Translations under genes and position numbers: made by a program
Shown here: positions 17,647 through 25,208 of the stretch, piece after piece
Layout: the number at the start of each line of letters is the position of its first letter
Position numbering within the stretch: the first letter of the stretch is position 1
Assembly (NCBI GenBank): GCA_023382935.1
Contig: JAHDXL010000010.1
Coordinates: 50,111 to 114,110 of the forward strand
Direction: 5' to 3'
DNA length: 64,000 bases
Source: Phycisphaerales bacterium
GTDB taxonomy: Bacteria > Planctomycetota > Phycisphaerae > Phycisphaerales > UBA1924
Notes under the pieces: generated by a model
Database searches by the model: none
What the model was told of the DNA's origin: nothing
The model's input: only the letters and a program-made list of their open reading frames with translations

Positions 17647-18294
17647 GTGAGCAGCAAGCCGAACATCGTGGGCACGGGCGAGACGGGAGAAACGGCGACC
17701 GAGCGCGCGCTGCGGAAGACGCCGTGGACACTCAAACAGAACATTGCCCGAACCGTCTGGATGACGCTTGGGAGGCTCGCATGGTTTCTGCTGCCGAAGT
17801 TTCGTTCGTCGCTGATCCGGCTGTTCGGGGGCGACGTGGGCAAGAACTGCACGTTCGGCGGGTCGGTGGAGGTCACGATTCCGTGGAACGTGACCATCGG
17901 TGACAACGTGCGCGTGCGCCACGGAGCGATCATTTATTCACTGGGCGAGATCACCATCGGGGACAACTGCGTGCTCGATGCGCGCTCACACCTGTGCGCG
18001 GGCACGCACGACATGAGTGACCCGTCCTTTCCACTGGTCAAACTCCCGATCACCATCGGGGACAACTGCATCATCGGCATTGATGCGTACATCGCGCCGG
18101 GGGTGGACATTGGGGACCACTGCCGCGTATGGCCCCGGGCCAGCGTGTACAAGAGTTTTCCGCCCGGCACATCGCTGCGGGGCAATCCGGCCAAGCCGTT
18201 CGACCCTGCCGAAGCCGAGCGCGAGGAGCGTGAGGCAGTGGCGGCCGAGATCCGCGAGCAGCGCCATCGGCGGCTGAGCGAGTCGGCAACATGA
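17647..18294 (+). CDS. WcaF-like left-handed beta-helix acyltransferase (1 of 3)
   Basis: A 215-residue hexapeptide-repeat acyltransferase. Repeats such as VTIGDNVRV, ITIGDNCVLD, ITIGDNCIIG and VDIGDHCRV form the left-handed beta-helix. LCAGTHDMSDPSF carries the catalytic His typical of WcaF/NodL-type O-acetyltransferases. The N-terminal 60 residues include a hydrophobic amphipathic segment (ARTVWMTLGRLAWFLLPKF) that may touch the membrane. GTG start at 17647; the stop overlaps the next gene (ATGA, 18291-18294). Predicted to add acetyl groups to the polymer or its precursor. Confidence 0.85.
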   Translation: MSSKPNIVGTGETGETATERALRKTPWTLKQNIARTVWMTLGRLAWFLLPKFRSSLIRLFGGDVGKNCTFGGSVEVTIPWNVTIGDNVRVRHGAIIYSLGEITIGDNCVLDARSHLCAGTHDMSDPSFPLVKLPITIGDNCIIGIDAYIAPGVDIGDHCRVWPRASVYKSFPPGTSLRGNPAKPFDPAEAEREEREAVAAEIREQRHRRLSESAT

Positions 18295-18905
18295 AGATTC
18301 CCAGCCCCAACATGCCCGTTCGACATCCGCGGGCCGAACTGCCGGGGCATCGCCCTGGCGACCCCTTCTTTCGGTCGATGCTGTGGTGGGCGCTGGGGCG
18401 CTGGATCTGCCGTGCGAGTTTCCACAACTGGTACGGACTGCGGTGCGCGGTCATGCGGATGTGCGGGGCACGCCTGCACCCGACGGTGAAGATTCGCGCC
18501 AGTGCCCGCATCGACCGCCCATGGAACCTGAGCATGGGCAAATTGTCGGCCGTGGGCGACAAGGCCATCATCAACTGCCGCAGCCGCGTGATCGTGGGCG
18601 ACTACTGCACCATTAGCCAGTACAGCAAGGTGTACACGCAGGCCGAAGACCCGCTTGACCCGAAGCGGCGCATTTACACCGCCCCGGTGCGGATCGAGAA
18701 GGACGCCTGGGTGGCCGCCGACGTGCTGGTCATGCCCGGCGTGACGGTGGGCGAGGGCGTGGTAGTCGGGGCGCGGGCGATGGTGGACCGGAACCTGCCG
18801 GCGTGGACGATCTGTGCGGGTCAGCCGGCCGAGGCCCGGCGCCAGCGCCCGATGCTCGAACACACGGGCGGCGACGAGGGTCCGCGGTGGAAGGGCGCGC
18901 TGTGA
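18291..18905 (+). CDS. Left-handed beta-helix acyltransferase (2 of 3)
   Basis: A 204-residue hexapeptide-repeat protein related to the genes on either side. Helix repeats around AVGDKAIINCRSRVIVGDYCTI and VRIEKDAWVAADVLVMPGVTVGEG are visible. The segment equivalent to the acceptor loop reads VYTQAEDPLDPKRR; the catalytic-loop His seen in its two neighbours (CAGTHD, CAATHD) is replaced by a QAED sequence. It may therefore have altered or lost activity, or use another base. It is translationally coupled to both neighbours (ATGA upstream, GTGA downstream). Confidence 0.8.
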   Translation: MKIPSPNMPVRHPRAELPGHRPGDPFFRSMLWWALGRWICRASFHNWYGLRCAVMRMCGARLHPTVKIRASARIDRPWNLSMGKLSAVGDKAIINCRSRVIVGDYCTISQYSKVYTQAEDPLDPKRRIYTAPVRIEKDAWVAADVLVMPGVTVGEGVVVGARAMVDRNLPAWTICAGQPAEARRQRPMLEHTGGDEGPRWKGAL

Positions 18906-19459
18906 ACGTCGTGGATATCTCACACAAGCCCAGCCCGCACTCGCGGCGCAACCGGGCAGGTCGCCTGCTGTGGGGCCTGGTGCAGGCGACGCTGTTTCGT
19001 GCAGTGCCTAGGCCGATGCACTCGCTGCGGGCGCGCCTCCTGAGGCTGTTCGGCGCCAATGTCTCGCTCAAGGCCCGTGTATGCCCGCGCGTGCGCATCT
19101 GGGCGCCGTGGAACCTGACAATGGAGGACTACGCGACGCTGGCTGACGACGTGGACTGCTATTGCGTCGCGCCTATCCGCATCGGCTCGCACTCGACGGT
19201 GAGCCAGTACACCTACCTCTGTGCCGCCACGCATGACTTCGAAGACCCGAAATTCCCCCTGCGCCCGGCGCCGATCACCATCGGGCGCGACTGCTGGGTG
19301 GCCGCCTCGTGCTTTGTCGGCCCGGGCGTGAGCATCGGCGACGGCACGGTGGTCGGGGCGAGGTCGAGCGTCTTCAAGGACCTCCCGGCGTGGAAGGTGT
19401 GCACGGGCACGCCGGCCAGGGTGGTGCGCGACCGGATGATCAAAGAGTCGCAGCCGTGA
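18902..19459 (+). CDS. WcaF-like left-handed beta-helix acyltransferase (3 of 3)
   Basis: A 185-residue hexapeptide-repeat acyltransferase. It has the WcaF pattern: IWAPWNLTMEDYATLADDVDCY, IRIGSHSTVSQYTYLCAATHDFEDPKF with the catalytic-loop His, and ITIGRDCWVAASCFVGPGVSIGDG. The true start is the GTG at 18902, overlapping the stop of the previous gene and preceded by GGAAGG; a longer open frame upstream is not coding. The three adjacent acyltransferases share layout but differ in sequence, consistent with old duplications and separate acceptors. Confidence 0.85.
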   Translation: MNVVDISHKPSPHSRRNRAGRLLWGLVQATLFRAVPRPMHSLRARLLRLFGANVSLKARVCPRVRIWAPWNLTMEDYATLADDVDCYCVAPIRIGSHSTVSQYTYLCAATHDFEDPKFPLRPAPITIGRDCWVAASCFVGPGVSIGDGTVVGARSSVFKDLPAWKVCTGTPARVVRDRMIKESQP

Positions 19460-20853
19460 ATCGTTGCCCCTGTCCAATTCGGCGTGTGACGCCGCGCGAC
19501 GGGTGGCATTACTGGTTCGGGTATTACGACAAGTGCCCCTGGTCGTCGGACGGGCAGCGCCTGCTGGCGCACCGGGCGCGGTTCTGCGATCGGTTTCCCA
19601 GTGGCCAGCCCGGGTCGCCTCCCGACCAATCGGAAGGCCGAGCCTATTCCAGTGAAATCGCCGAAGTAGGTTATATCGAGGGCTGGGACACCGACTCGCC
19701 GGGCTTTATTACTCTCGCCGTAACCCGGGCATGGAACTGGCAGCAGGGGGCGATGCTTTCGTGGACGATCGACCACCTCGGCGCGCCCGCCATCCGCTTC
19801 AATGACCGGCGCGAAGGGGTGCCGATTTCGCGCACGGTGCGAATCGACGGCAGCGAGAGCGACTCGCTGGGCGCCAATCACCTGAGCGGGCGCGCGCCCA
19901 CGCCGGCGGTGTATGCAGTGCATGAGCCCACGGGCCGGGCGCTGACCCTGTGCTTTGCGCGGCTGTCGCGCCTGAGGCCCGAGTACGGCTACCCCGGCCT
20001 GGTCGACCCGCGCTCCGCCGACCCCAGCCCTGCGGACGACGGCATCTACCGCATCGAACGCGACGGGCTGAGACTTCTCATCTCGATCGACCAACTTGAC
20101 CGCTTCACCGGCGACGGTTCAGCGCGGGCCGGCGGCACGCTGCATCAGCACGTCAATCACATCATGTTCAACCCGTCTGGCACGCGCTTCTGCTTCATGC
20201 ACCGCTTTGAACGCCAGGACGGCATCCTGCACTCGCGGCTGTTCACCAGCGACATCGAAGGCCGCGATGTGCGCCTGCTCTTTGAGGGCATGTGCAGTCA
20301 TTATGACTGGCGCGATGACCACACGATTCTTGCATGGGCGGGTCGTCGCAGCCTTCTCGGTTCGGCCGGCGCGCAGAAGAACCCGGCACGGCACATCATG
20401 ACGTTGGCACGGCGCGGGCTCAAGCCGGTGTATTATGCGCTCGGCAAGCCGCGCATCCTCATGAACAAGATCATGAAGGACAGTTACCTGCTCATCAGCG
20501 ACGTGGACGTACGAAACCGAGACGCCCCTGCGCCGCTCGCCTTTGCCCGCGGCGAACTCACCTGCGACGGGCACTGCACCTTCAATCGCGGCGGATCTGA
20601 GCCGGGACGCTGGGTGCTCACCGACGGCTACCCCGACCTCAAGAGTCGCCAGCCGCTGTTCCTGTGGGACTGCCGCGAGAACATCGGCTATGAGATCGGT
20701 CGGTTTCCGACGCCGCGGCATCTCGACGGCCCCATCCGCGTGGACCTGCACCCGCGCTTCAACCTCGACGCAACCCTCGTCTGCATCGACTCGGCGATGG
20801 AAGGAGAGCGGGCCATGTACGTCGTGGACGTGCGGGCAATCACCAACAAATGA
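19456..20853 (+). CDS. Beta-propeller-like protein of the polysaccharide cluster
   Basis: A 465-residue protein from a GTG that overlaps the preceding stop (GTGA at 19456). It has no signal peptide. Repeated motifs of the TolB/propeller kind occur (WHYWFGYYDKCPWSSDG, FNPSGTRFCFMHRF, HYDWRDDHTILAW, TDGYPDLKSRQPLFLWD). Other landmarks are TRAWNWQQGAMLSW and RFNDRREG. I recognise the pattern as one found in glycan-biosynthesis loci, but no activity is established that I can name. Propeller fold and a role in handling or degrading the polymer are inferences. It ends 20 bp from the convergent trpS stop, with no obvious terminator. Confidence 0.7.
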   Translation: MNRCPCPIRRVTPRDGWHYWFGYYDKCPWSSDGQRLLAHRARFCDRFPSGQPGSPPDQSEGRAYSSEIAEVGYIEGWDTDSPGFITLAVTRAWNWQQGAMLSWTIDHLGAPAIRFNDRREGVPISRTVRIDGSESDSLGANHLSGRAPTPAVYAVHEPTGRALTLCFARLSRLRPEYGYPGLVDPRSADPSPADDGIYRIERDGLRLLISIDQLDRFTGDGSARAGGTLHQHVNHIMFNPSGTRFCFMHRFERQDGILHSRLFTSDIEGRDVRLLFEGMCSHYDWRDDHTILAWAGRRSLLGSAGAQKNPARHIMTLARRGLKPVYYALGKPRILMNKIMKDSYLLISDVDVRNRDAPAPLAFARGELTCDGHCTFNRGGSEPGRWVLTDGYPDLKSRQPLFLWDCRENIGYEIGRFPTPRHLDGPIRVDLHPRFNLDATLVCIDSAMEGERAMYVVDVRAITNK

Positions 20854-20873
20854 AAATCAAGCGCGGCGACGCC

Positions 20874-21944
20874 TTACTCGAAAAGCAGCCGCCGGGCCCC
20901 GAAGTCCAGTTTCATCGCCTTTTTCGCCCGATAGAGAGTTTCCTCGGCCGCATCGTTGGCGCGGCGAGTGTGCTCGCGAATCAGGGCCAGGATCCTTTCG
21001 TCGCCGTCCCTGCCTTCATAGGGTGCACGCCTCACCCGCATCGGCTCGAGCATCCTGTCAATCGCCTCGGCCACCTCGGCCTTGATGTGCCCGTCACCGA
21101 TGTTGTCTCCGGCCGCGTACCGGCGCTCCAGTTCGGCCACGCGCACCTCATCATGAATGAACGCCCGCACGTACTGAAACAGCGCGTTGTTGATGTCGCC
21201 CGGCTCGGTCATGCTCTGGCGGCCGGTGTACAGCCCGCCGAGTTTCTTCTTGATGGTCTTGAAGTCGTCGGTCAGGAAGATGGCGTTGTTGAGGCTCTTG
21301 CTCATCTTGTTGACGCCATCGGTGCCAACCAGCCGCGCCACGCGCCCGACCTTGCCCTCGGGAATCGGAAACAAACCGCCCGCCTTGACGTAGTCGGCGT
21401 CTTCGGTGTGCGGATCGACGCCGCAGTAGATCTGGTTGAAGCGCCGGGCAACCTCGCGGCAAGGCTCGATATGAGCCAACTGGTCCTCGCCGACGGGCAC
21501 GAGTTCTGGGCGGAAGATGAGAATGTCGGCGCACTGCCCGACCGTATACATCGGGAAGCCGAACGAGTAGTTGTCGCCCAGGCCCTTGGTTTCCAGTTCG
21601 GTCTTGAGCGTCGGATTGCGCATGACGCGGTTGAACGGCAGAAGCATCGCGAGAAACCAGGTCAGTTCGGCGATGGCGGGAATCTCGGTTTGAAGGACGA
21701 ACGTCGAGCGCTGCGGATCGATGCCGGCCGCCAGCCAGTCCTTCACGATCGCGATGGTGCTTTCGCGGATGTCGGCAGGTTTGTCGGCGCGCGTCGTGAA
21801 CGCGTGCATGTTGGCGATGAGGAAGAAGCACTCATACTTGTCCTGCAGCGCAACGCGGGTTTCAAGGCTGCCGACCCAGTGCCCCAGATGCAGTTGCCCG
21901 GTGGGCGTGTCGCCGGTGAGGATGCGCGGTCGTTCGTGGCTCAT
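20874..21944 (-). CDS. trpS: Tryptophan--tRNA ligase
   Basis: Class I aminoacyl-tRNA synthetase charging tRNA-Trp, 356 residues, the normal bacterial length. The HIGH-type motif is GQLHLGHWVGSL (HLGH at 19-22) and the KMSKS motif is present intact in GVNKMSKSLNNAIFL. GDNYSFGFPMYTVGQCADIL and VPVGEDQLAHIE are conserved substrate-binding blocks. The start at 21944 (MSHERPRILTGDTPTG) gives the family N terminus; the open frame continues upstream to 23051 but has no coding similarity. A tRNA-Trp gene is present in this window at 43194. Confidence 0.97.
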   Translation of the reverse strand: MSHERPRILTGDTPTGQLHLGHWVGSLETRVALQDKYECFFLIANMHAFTTRADKPADIRESTIAIVKDWLAAGIDPQRSTFVLQTEIPAIAELTWFLAMLLPFNRVMRNPTLKTELETKGLGDNYSFGFPMYTVGQCADILIFRPELVPVGEDQLAHIEPCREVARRFNQIYCGVDPHTEDADYVKAGGLFPIPEGKVGRVARLVGTDGVNKMSKSLNNAIFLTDDFKTIKKKLGGLYTGRQSMTEPGDINNALFQYVRAFIHDEVRVAELERRYAAGDNIGDGHIKAEVAEAIDRMLEPMRVRRAPYEGRDGDERILALIREHTRRANDAAEETLYRAKKAMKLDFGARRLLFE

Positions 21945-22064
21945 GGTGCGGCAAGTGTAGGGGAGGGCTCGCTGGGGGTGGGTTCCCCGATCCGGGGCCA
22001 TTCGATGTTCGTGAATAGAGTCCGAAAAGAGGCTTGACGGGGTGGGAGGCGTCTGGAACTTCTC

Positions 22065-22130
22065 GGCATGGGCATGGGCACGGGCACGGGCACGGGCACG
22101 GGCACGGGCATGGGCATGGGCATGGGCATG
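22065..22130. repeat. Hexanucleotide tandem repeat, 11 units of GGCAYG
   Basis: Eleven perfect-length units of GGCATG or GGCACG in the order T,T,C,C,C,C,C,T,T,T,T (variable fifth base). The unit length is a multiple of three, so slippage would not break a reading frame. In the plus strand it encodes Met/Thr-Gly dipeptides at the start of the pseudopilin-like ORF, and every T-unit supplies an in-frame ATG. Confidence 0.9.
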
Positions 22131-22817
22131 GGCCGGCGGGCGGGCGGCCGCTCGTCGCGGGCGCTTCGTCGTGCCTTCTCCCTGATCGAACGGGTGGTCG
22201 TGATCGGGATCGTCCTGATCGGACTGCTGATGCCGGCGCTGGCGTCGGCCCGCGAGCAGGCGGTGCAGACGCGAAACCTCGCGGCCATTCGTTTCGACAT
22301 GCAACTCCTGACCCACTACACGAATGACCATTCCGATCTGTTTCCTATCGGCTGGGACAATCCCGTTGTTGCAGCAATGCTCTGGTACCGTCCGCTCGTT
22401 CACGCGGGATATGCCGAATCGTGGCGCGACCTGGGGATCCCGAACAGCGACGAAGACCGGTCGTTGACTGCCCTGACACTGACCGCGATCGAGGATCAGA
22501 GTGTCTTCCAGCCGGGCGCCAGTCGTCACGAAAATGAAGAGCCATTGGTGAGTCAGCGGGCGACGGGCGTTCGCTTCCCGTCGGAGAAGGGTATTCTCTG
22601 GCAATACCGCGATGGGGGCTTGAGAACTGGTGACGCGGAATGGTGCTGCCTGCCCTTTGCGCCGGTCGTCCCGTTCGCCTTTGCGGACGGCAGTGCGACC
22701 GCGCGAACGTATCGAGACTTCCATGTTCAGCCGGAGCCTGCATTGTATCTGCAGGTTGGAATTCCGGTGCAATCCACCTGGCATGGGCTGGCGGGGCGTG
22801 ACATGGTCGCAAAGTAG
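22068..22817 (+). CDS. Atypical type II pseudopilin-like protein
   Basis: Up to 249 residues. After an Arg-rich stretch, RRAFSLIERVVVIGIVLIGLLMPALASARE matches the prepilin N-terminal methylation signal and hydrophobic helix of planctomycete pseudopilins. Here, however, the -1 Gly is Ala, Glu5 is followed by Arg, and the usual [11 protein letters not shown] is altered, so cleavage by prepilin peptidase is uncertain. The C-terminal domain (FPSEKGILWQYRDGG, FAFADGSATARTYRDF) resembles the H-x9-DG domain region of such proteins. The start is uncertain: the first ATG is at 22068 inside the hexanucleotide repeat, the last in-repeat ATG at 22128, and GGGAGG lies 18 nt before 22068. Confidence 0.6.
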   Translation: MGMGTGTGTGTGTGMGMGMGMGRRAGGRSSRALRRAFSLIERVVVIGIVLIGLLMPALASAREQAVQTRNLAAIRFDMQLLTHYTNDHSDLFPIGWDNPVVAAMLWYRPLVHAGYAESWRDLGIPNSDEDRSLTALTLTAIEDQSVFQPGASRHENEEPLVSQRATGVRFPSEKGILWQYRDGGLRTGDAEWCCLPFAPVVPFAFADGSATARTYRDFHVQPEPALYLQVGIPVQSTWHGLAGRDMVAK

Positions 22818-23042
22818 ATGCGAGAGGAGGCACGGGTTGGCTGTTCGACCAATCTCATGTGTACGAGCGGGGCTTCTTGGGCGGGCGTCTGTGTTTCTGC
22901 CGCACTTGCTGCCCGCTATGTCTGTAGCGACACGACGTGCGAAGTCACAGAGGGAGCCGCCTGCTCGTCCAGCGGTGTGCTGCACGCTGCGAAAAGGCGC
23001 CTCGCGATGCGCTGCACGGAGAATCAGGATCCGCGTCGTTGA
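22818..23042 (+). CDS. Short Cys-rich ORF, possibly the 5' part of a frame-shifted gene
   Basis: 74 codons starting immediately after the pseudopilin stop. Cys is dense in the central part (VGCSTNLMCTSG, YVCSDTTCEVTEGAACSSSG), with a weakly hydrophobic stretch between. Composition then changes (VLHAAKRRLAM), and the next ORF in another frame is again Cys-rich, so a frameshift around 22975-23040 could join the two. No family recognised. It is less GC-rich than the flanking core genes. Confidence 0.3.
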   Translation: MREEARVGCSTNLMCTSGASWAGVCVSAALAARYVCSDTTCEVTEGAACSSSGVLHAAKRRLAMRCTENQDPRR

Positions 23043-23044
23043 GT

Positions 23045-23287
23045 ATGACACTCTATGACGCCAAGTGCTGGGACTTCAGCGACAGCAACAACGACAGGTG
23101 GCATCAAGGCCCGTGCTCAGCCGGCCCGCCCTCCGGCACCTGGTATTCCGTCCCCTCGTGCGGGCTCGACGAAGGGCAGTGTTGCTGGAGCAAAACCAAC
23201 TCCCGAACTCAGTCTTGGACGTACGCGGGCTTCACCATCAGGCATTGCGAAGGACAGGCATGCAGCCCTCAGCCTGCGCCCCGTTGA
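23045..23287 (+). CDS. Cys-rich ORF of unknown function
   Basis: 80 codons from an ATG at 23045 with no clear ribosome binding site. The sequence has balanced, protein-like composition: DAKCWDFSDSNNDRWHQGPC, PSCGLDEGQCCWSKTNS, IRHCEGQACSPQP, with seven Cys that could form disulfides in an exported protein. It lacks its own signal peptide, so the N terminus may be encoded in the preceding ORF in another frame. The stop overlaps the start of the next ORF (23260). Confidence 0.35.
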   Translation: MTLYDAKCWDFSDSNNDRWHQGPCSAGPPSGTWYSVPSCGLDEGQCCWSKTNSRTQSWTYAGFTIRHCEGQACSPQPAPR

Positions 23288-23697
23288 TCGCGACGAACGG
23301 CTCACGCGCAGCCTCAGCGCGTGGCGCGCGGGCCGCTCTCTCGTTGTCGGTGATGCTTGGTGTCCGGACTGGCGCTGAAGAACAACAGAGTGCGAGCGTG
23401 TACGCGCCGGCGTCGGGCGTCATACATCTCGTGTTCGGCGCCCCTGACACGATCGGGAGCCATACGTGGTGGATTGACTGCTCTATCAAGAAGATTCTCC
23501 ATGTCAGCGGCGGCAACGTGACGCTTCTCTTGGAGGATGGCCTCTTGCTGCGTGGATCGGCGTTCATCGATGTGGCGGCAGGCATGCCCGGCGATTGGAC
23601 GAGTGAGACAAACACGCCGCAGCATTGTTCGGCCTCCCGTGTCCATTGGCACAGGCCGTACTCCTCGCGGCCGAGCACTCTCGCGTCAGCGTCGTGA
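23260..23697 (+). CDS. Hypothetical protein, probable 5' part of a split gene
   Basis: 145 codons from ATG 23260. A weak signal-like region (ARGARAALSLSVMLGV) is followed by a plausible extracellular sequence (YAPASGVIHLVFGAPD, HTWWIDCSIKKILHVSGGNVTLLLEDG, AFIDVAAGMPGDW). Coding character fades after about 23610, exactly where a better frame (23625-24278) takes over. I read the two as one exported or membrane-anchored protein of roughly 330 residues separated by a frameshift. No family recognised. Confidence 0.4.
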   Translation: MQPSACAPLIATNGSRAASARGARAALSLSVMLGVRTGAEEQQSASVYAPASGVIHLVFGAPDTIGSHTWWIDCSIKKILHVSGGNVTLLLEDGLLLRGSAFIDVAAGMPGDWTSETNTPQHCSASRVHWHRPYSSRPSTLASAS

Positions 23698-24278
23698 GTT
23701 CAGGCGAGCGCGAGCAGGTCATCCAGTGGCAGTCTCCGCCAATCAAGGTCTGGAAATGGTCACCCGAGAAGAATGACAGCGTGAAGGTTGATGGCTCACA
23801 GCGCCTCGTGTTCCATATTTCGCCGGACGGCCGCATCTTGTCCTGGCAGAACATCGTCGACGCGCCCGATGTCAGCGAAGGACCCCTTCAGACGTATGAC
23901 TACCGGCAGGTCGTCGATCTGGCAGGCGTCTCGCTTCCCAAGCACTGGGACCGGGAGGGCAGGGGCCGAACCACTCCCGGCGATGGCGTGCTCGAACATC
24001 AAACCGCCGAACTGGTTGACAGCGCTCCGGTTGGCCCATTCACCAGAGAAGGTGCGCTTCGGGTTGCGCTGGACATCGCGCAGTTCATGGTCGAAGCCGA
24101 TCGCGGCAGTTGCCGCTGGTATGGCGGTCCTGATGGCAAAGCCGCCGCCGAACACGACGTGCCCTTCGTAGACCCAACGCGCAAGGCGCAAGGCCCATCC
24201 TGGAGCACAGCCTTCATCAGCGGCGGCGTCATCGTCCTCGCACTCGGAGGCTTCGCATGGTGGCGCTCTAGGCGATGA
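23625..24278 (+). CDS. Hypothetical protein with C-terminal membrane anchor
   Basis: 217 codons if the TTG at 23625 is used; more likely the 3' part of the ORF beginning at 23260. Features are a Trp/Asp-rich extracellular-type domain (VIQWQSPPIKVWKW, ISPDGRILSWQNI), a segment ALRVALDIAQFMVEAD with one Cys after it, and a C-terminal transmembrane helix followed by arginines (FISGGVIVLALGGFAWWRSRR). The anchor resembles a sorting tail but lacks PEP/PAP. The stop overlaps an ATG at 24275. Function unknown. Confidence 0.5.
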   Translation: MFGLPCPLAQAVLLAAEHSRVSVVSSGEREQVIQWQSPPIKVWKWSPEKNDSVKVDGSQRLVFHISPDGRILSWQNIVDAPDVSEGPLQTYDYRQVVDLAGVSLPKHWDREGRGRTTPGDGVLEHQTAELVDSAPVGPFTREGALRVALDIAQFMVEADRGSCRWYGGPDGKAAAEHDVPFVDPTRKAQGPSWSTAFISGGVIVLALGGFAWWRSRR

Positions 24279-24475
24279 CCCCACTGCTCGCATGCACTGT
24301 CATTCTCACCGTGTCCGCGCCTCTTGCTTCGGTGGGTTCGCAGCAGGAAAAGCGAGACGCCCGAAGACCGGCCCCGGGCGTCCCGTGTCGTGTCATGACG
24401 CATCAGCGCAGGCAGCACAACGCCGATGCCATCACGACCTCGGCGCTCTTCTCACTTACGGACAGCCGGCACTGA
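24275..24475 (+). CDS. Possible small exported protein
   Basis: 66 codons beginning at an ATG that overlaps the preceding stop (ATGA). The first 20 residues (MTPLLACTVILTVSAPLASVG) look like a signal peptide; the remainder is Arg/His-rich with no recognisable domain. Its 3' end overlaps the convergent dockerin-like gene by 20 bp. It may be the start of a truncated gene. Confidence 0.25.
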   Translation: MTPLLACTVILTVSAPLASVGSQQEKRDARRPAPGVPCRVMTHQRRQHNADAITTSALFSLTDSRH

Positions 24476-25193
24476 ACGAGTTGAGAAAGGCCTGCACGTC
24501 GAAGAAGTCGAAGACGCCCTGCGGGTCGGCCAGGTCGGCGGCTGGCAGGTGCGCACTAAACGCATTGAGAAAGGCCTGCACGTCGAAGAAGTTGAGCACT
24601 CCCCACGGCTCGGCCAGGTCGGCCGGGCAACTGGGGGCGTTGCTGGTCCAGTTGATGGTGACCTCGGCCTCTCCGTACCCCTCCAGCGGGACGCCGTTGA
24701 CATCGCCGAAGTACACGCGATAGGTGGCCTCGAACTGGCCGCCGCGCCTCACCGCATACCAGTTGTGCAGCATGGTGCCGCTCCAACTGAAGGCGGGCGC
24801 CGAGCCGTTGGTGCCACAGATCGGCGCAAACGTGCCTTGGTTCATCATGGTGCCGCCGCTGTAGACTGACAGCCCGGGCGTGGCCGAGATCTGCTCGATC
24901 CAGATGTGCGAAGATCCGGGCGGGGTCCAGAATCCCTCGACCATCCAGCCGTACTGGGCGTTGTACCAGGTGCCGTTGAGCACATCGGCCGGCGGGTCGT
25001 ATGTCTCGCCGTAGTTCTTGAGTTCGGGCGTGGGCACCGACTCATCAACGTGGGCCATCAGGGTCTGCATCATGTCGTCGTACATGACCATGATGTGCTT
25101 CATAGGCCCGCCCATGCGGGGCGTGTCGCCACAGGCCAGGCCGCCGAGCGAAACCAGGAAAACGGCAGCAACCGAAACAGCAAACATCTTCAT
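24456..25193 (-). CDS. Secreted protein with paired dockerin-like C-terminal repeats
   Basis: A 245-residue exported protein. The signal peptide is residues 1 to about 21 (MKMFAVSVAAVFLVSLGGLA). A middle domain of unknown function is rich in aromatic residues. Two C-terminal repeats of about 29 residues are each built on FFDVQAFLN, preceded by DLAEPWGVLN or DLADPQGVFD and bounded by Cys. They resemble type I dockerin F-hands, but the calcium loop is one residue longer and lacks the usual Asn3/Asp5. This repeat style is typical of Phycisphaerae secreted proteins. A pseudopilin gene lies just upstream on the same strand. Confidence 0.8.
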   Translation of the reverse strand: MKMFAVSVAAVFLVSLGGLACGDTPRMGGPMKHIMVMYDDMMQTLMAHVDESVPTPELKNYGETYDPPADVLNGTWYNAQYGWMVEGFWTPPGSSHIWIEQISATPGLSVYSGGTMMNQGTFAPICGTNGSAPAFSWSGTMLHNWYAVRRGGQFEATYRVYFGDVNGVPLEGYGEAEVTINWTSNAPSCPADLAEPWGVLNFFDVQAFLNAFSAHLPAADLADPQGVFDFFDVQAFLNSFSAGCP

Positions 25194-25208
25194 GATAGAA
25201 AGTTCCTT

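Noticed and set aside
22065..22130. Short tandem repeat considered as a CRISPR array or replication origin iteron
   Set aside because: Units are 6 bp with no spacers and no AT-rich unwinding element; it is a simple-sequence repeat in a coding context.
20874..23051. 725-codon open frame containing trpS
   Set aside because: Everything upstream of the ATG at 21944 reads through the hexanucleotide repeat and the pseudopilin antisense; the synthetase N terminus begins at 21944.
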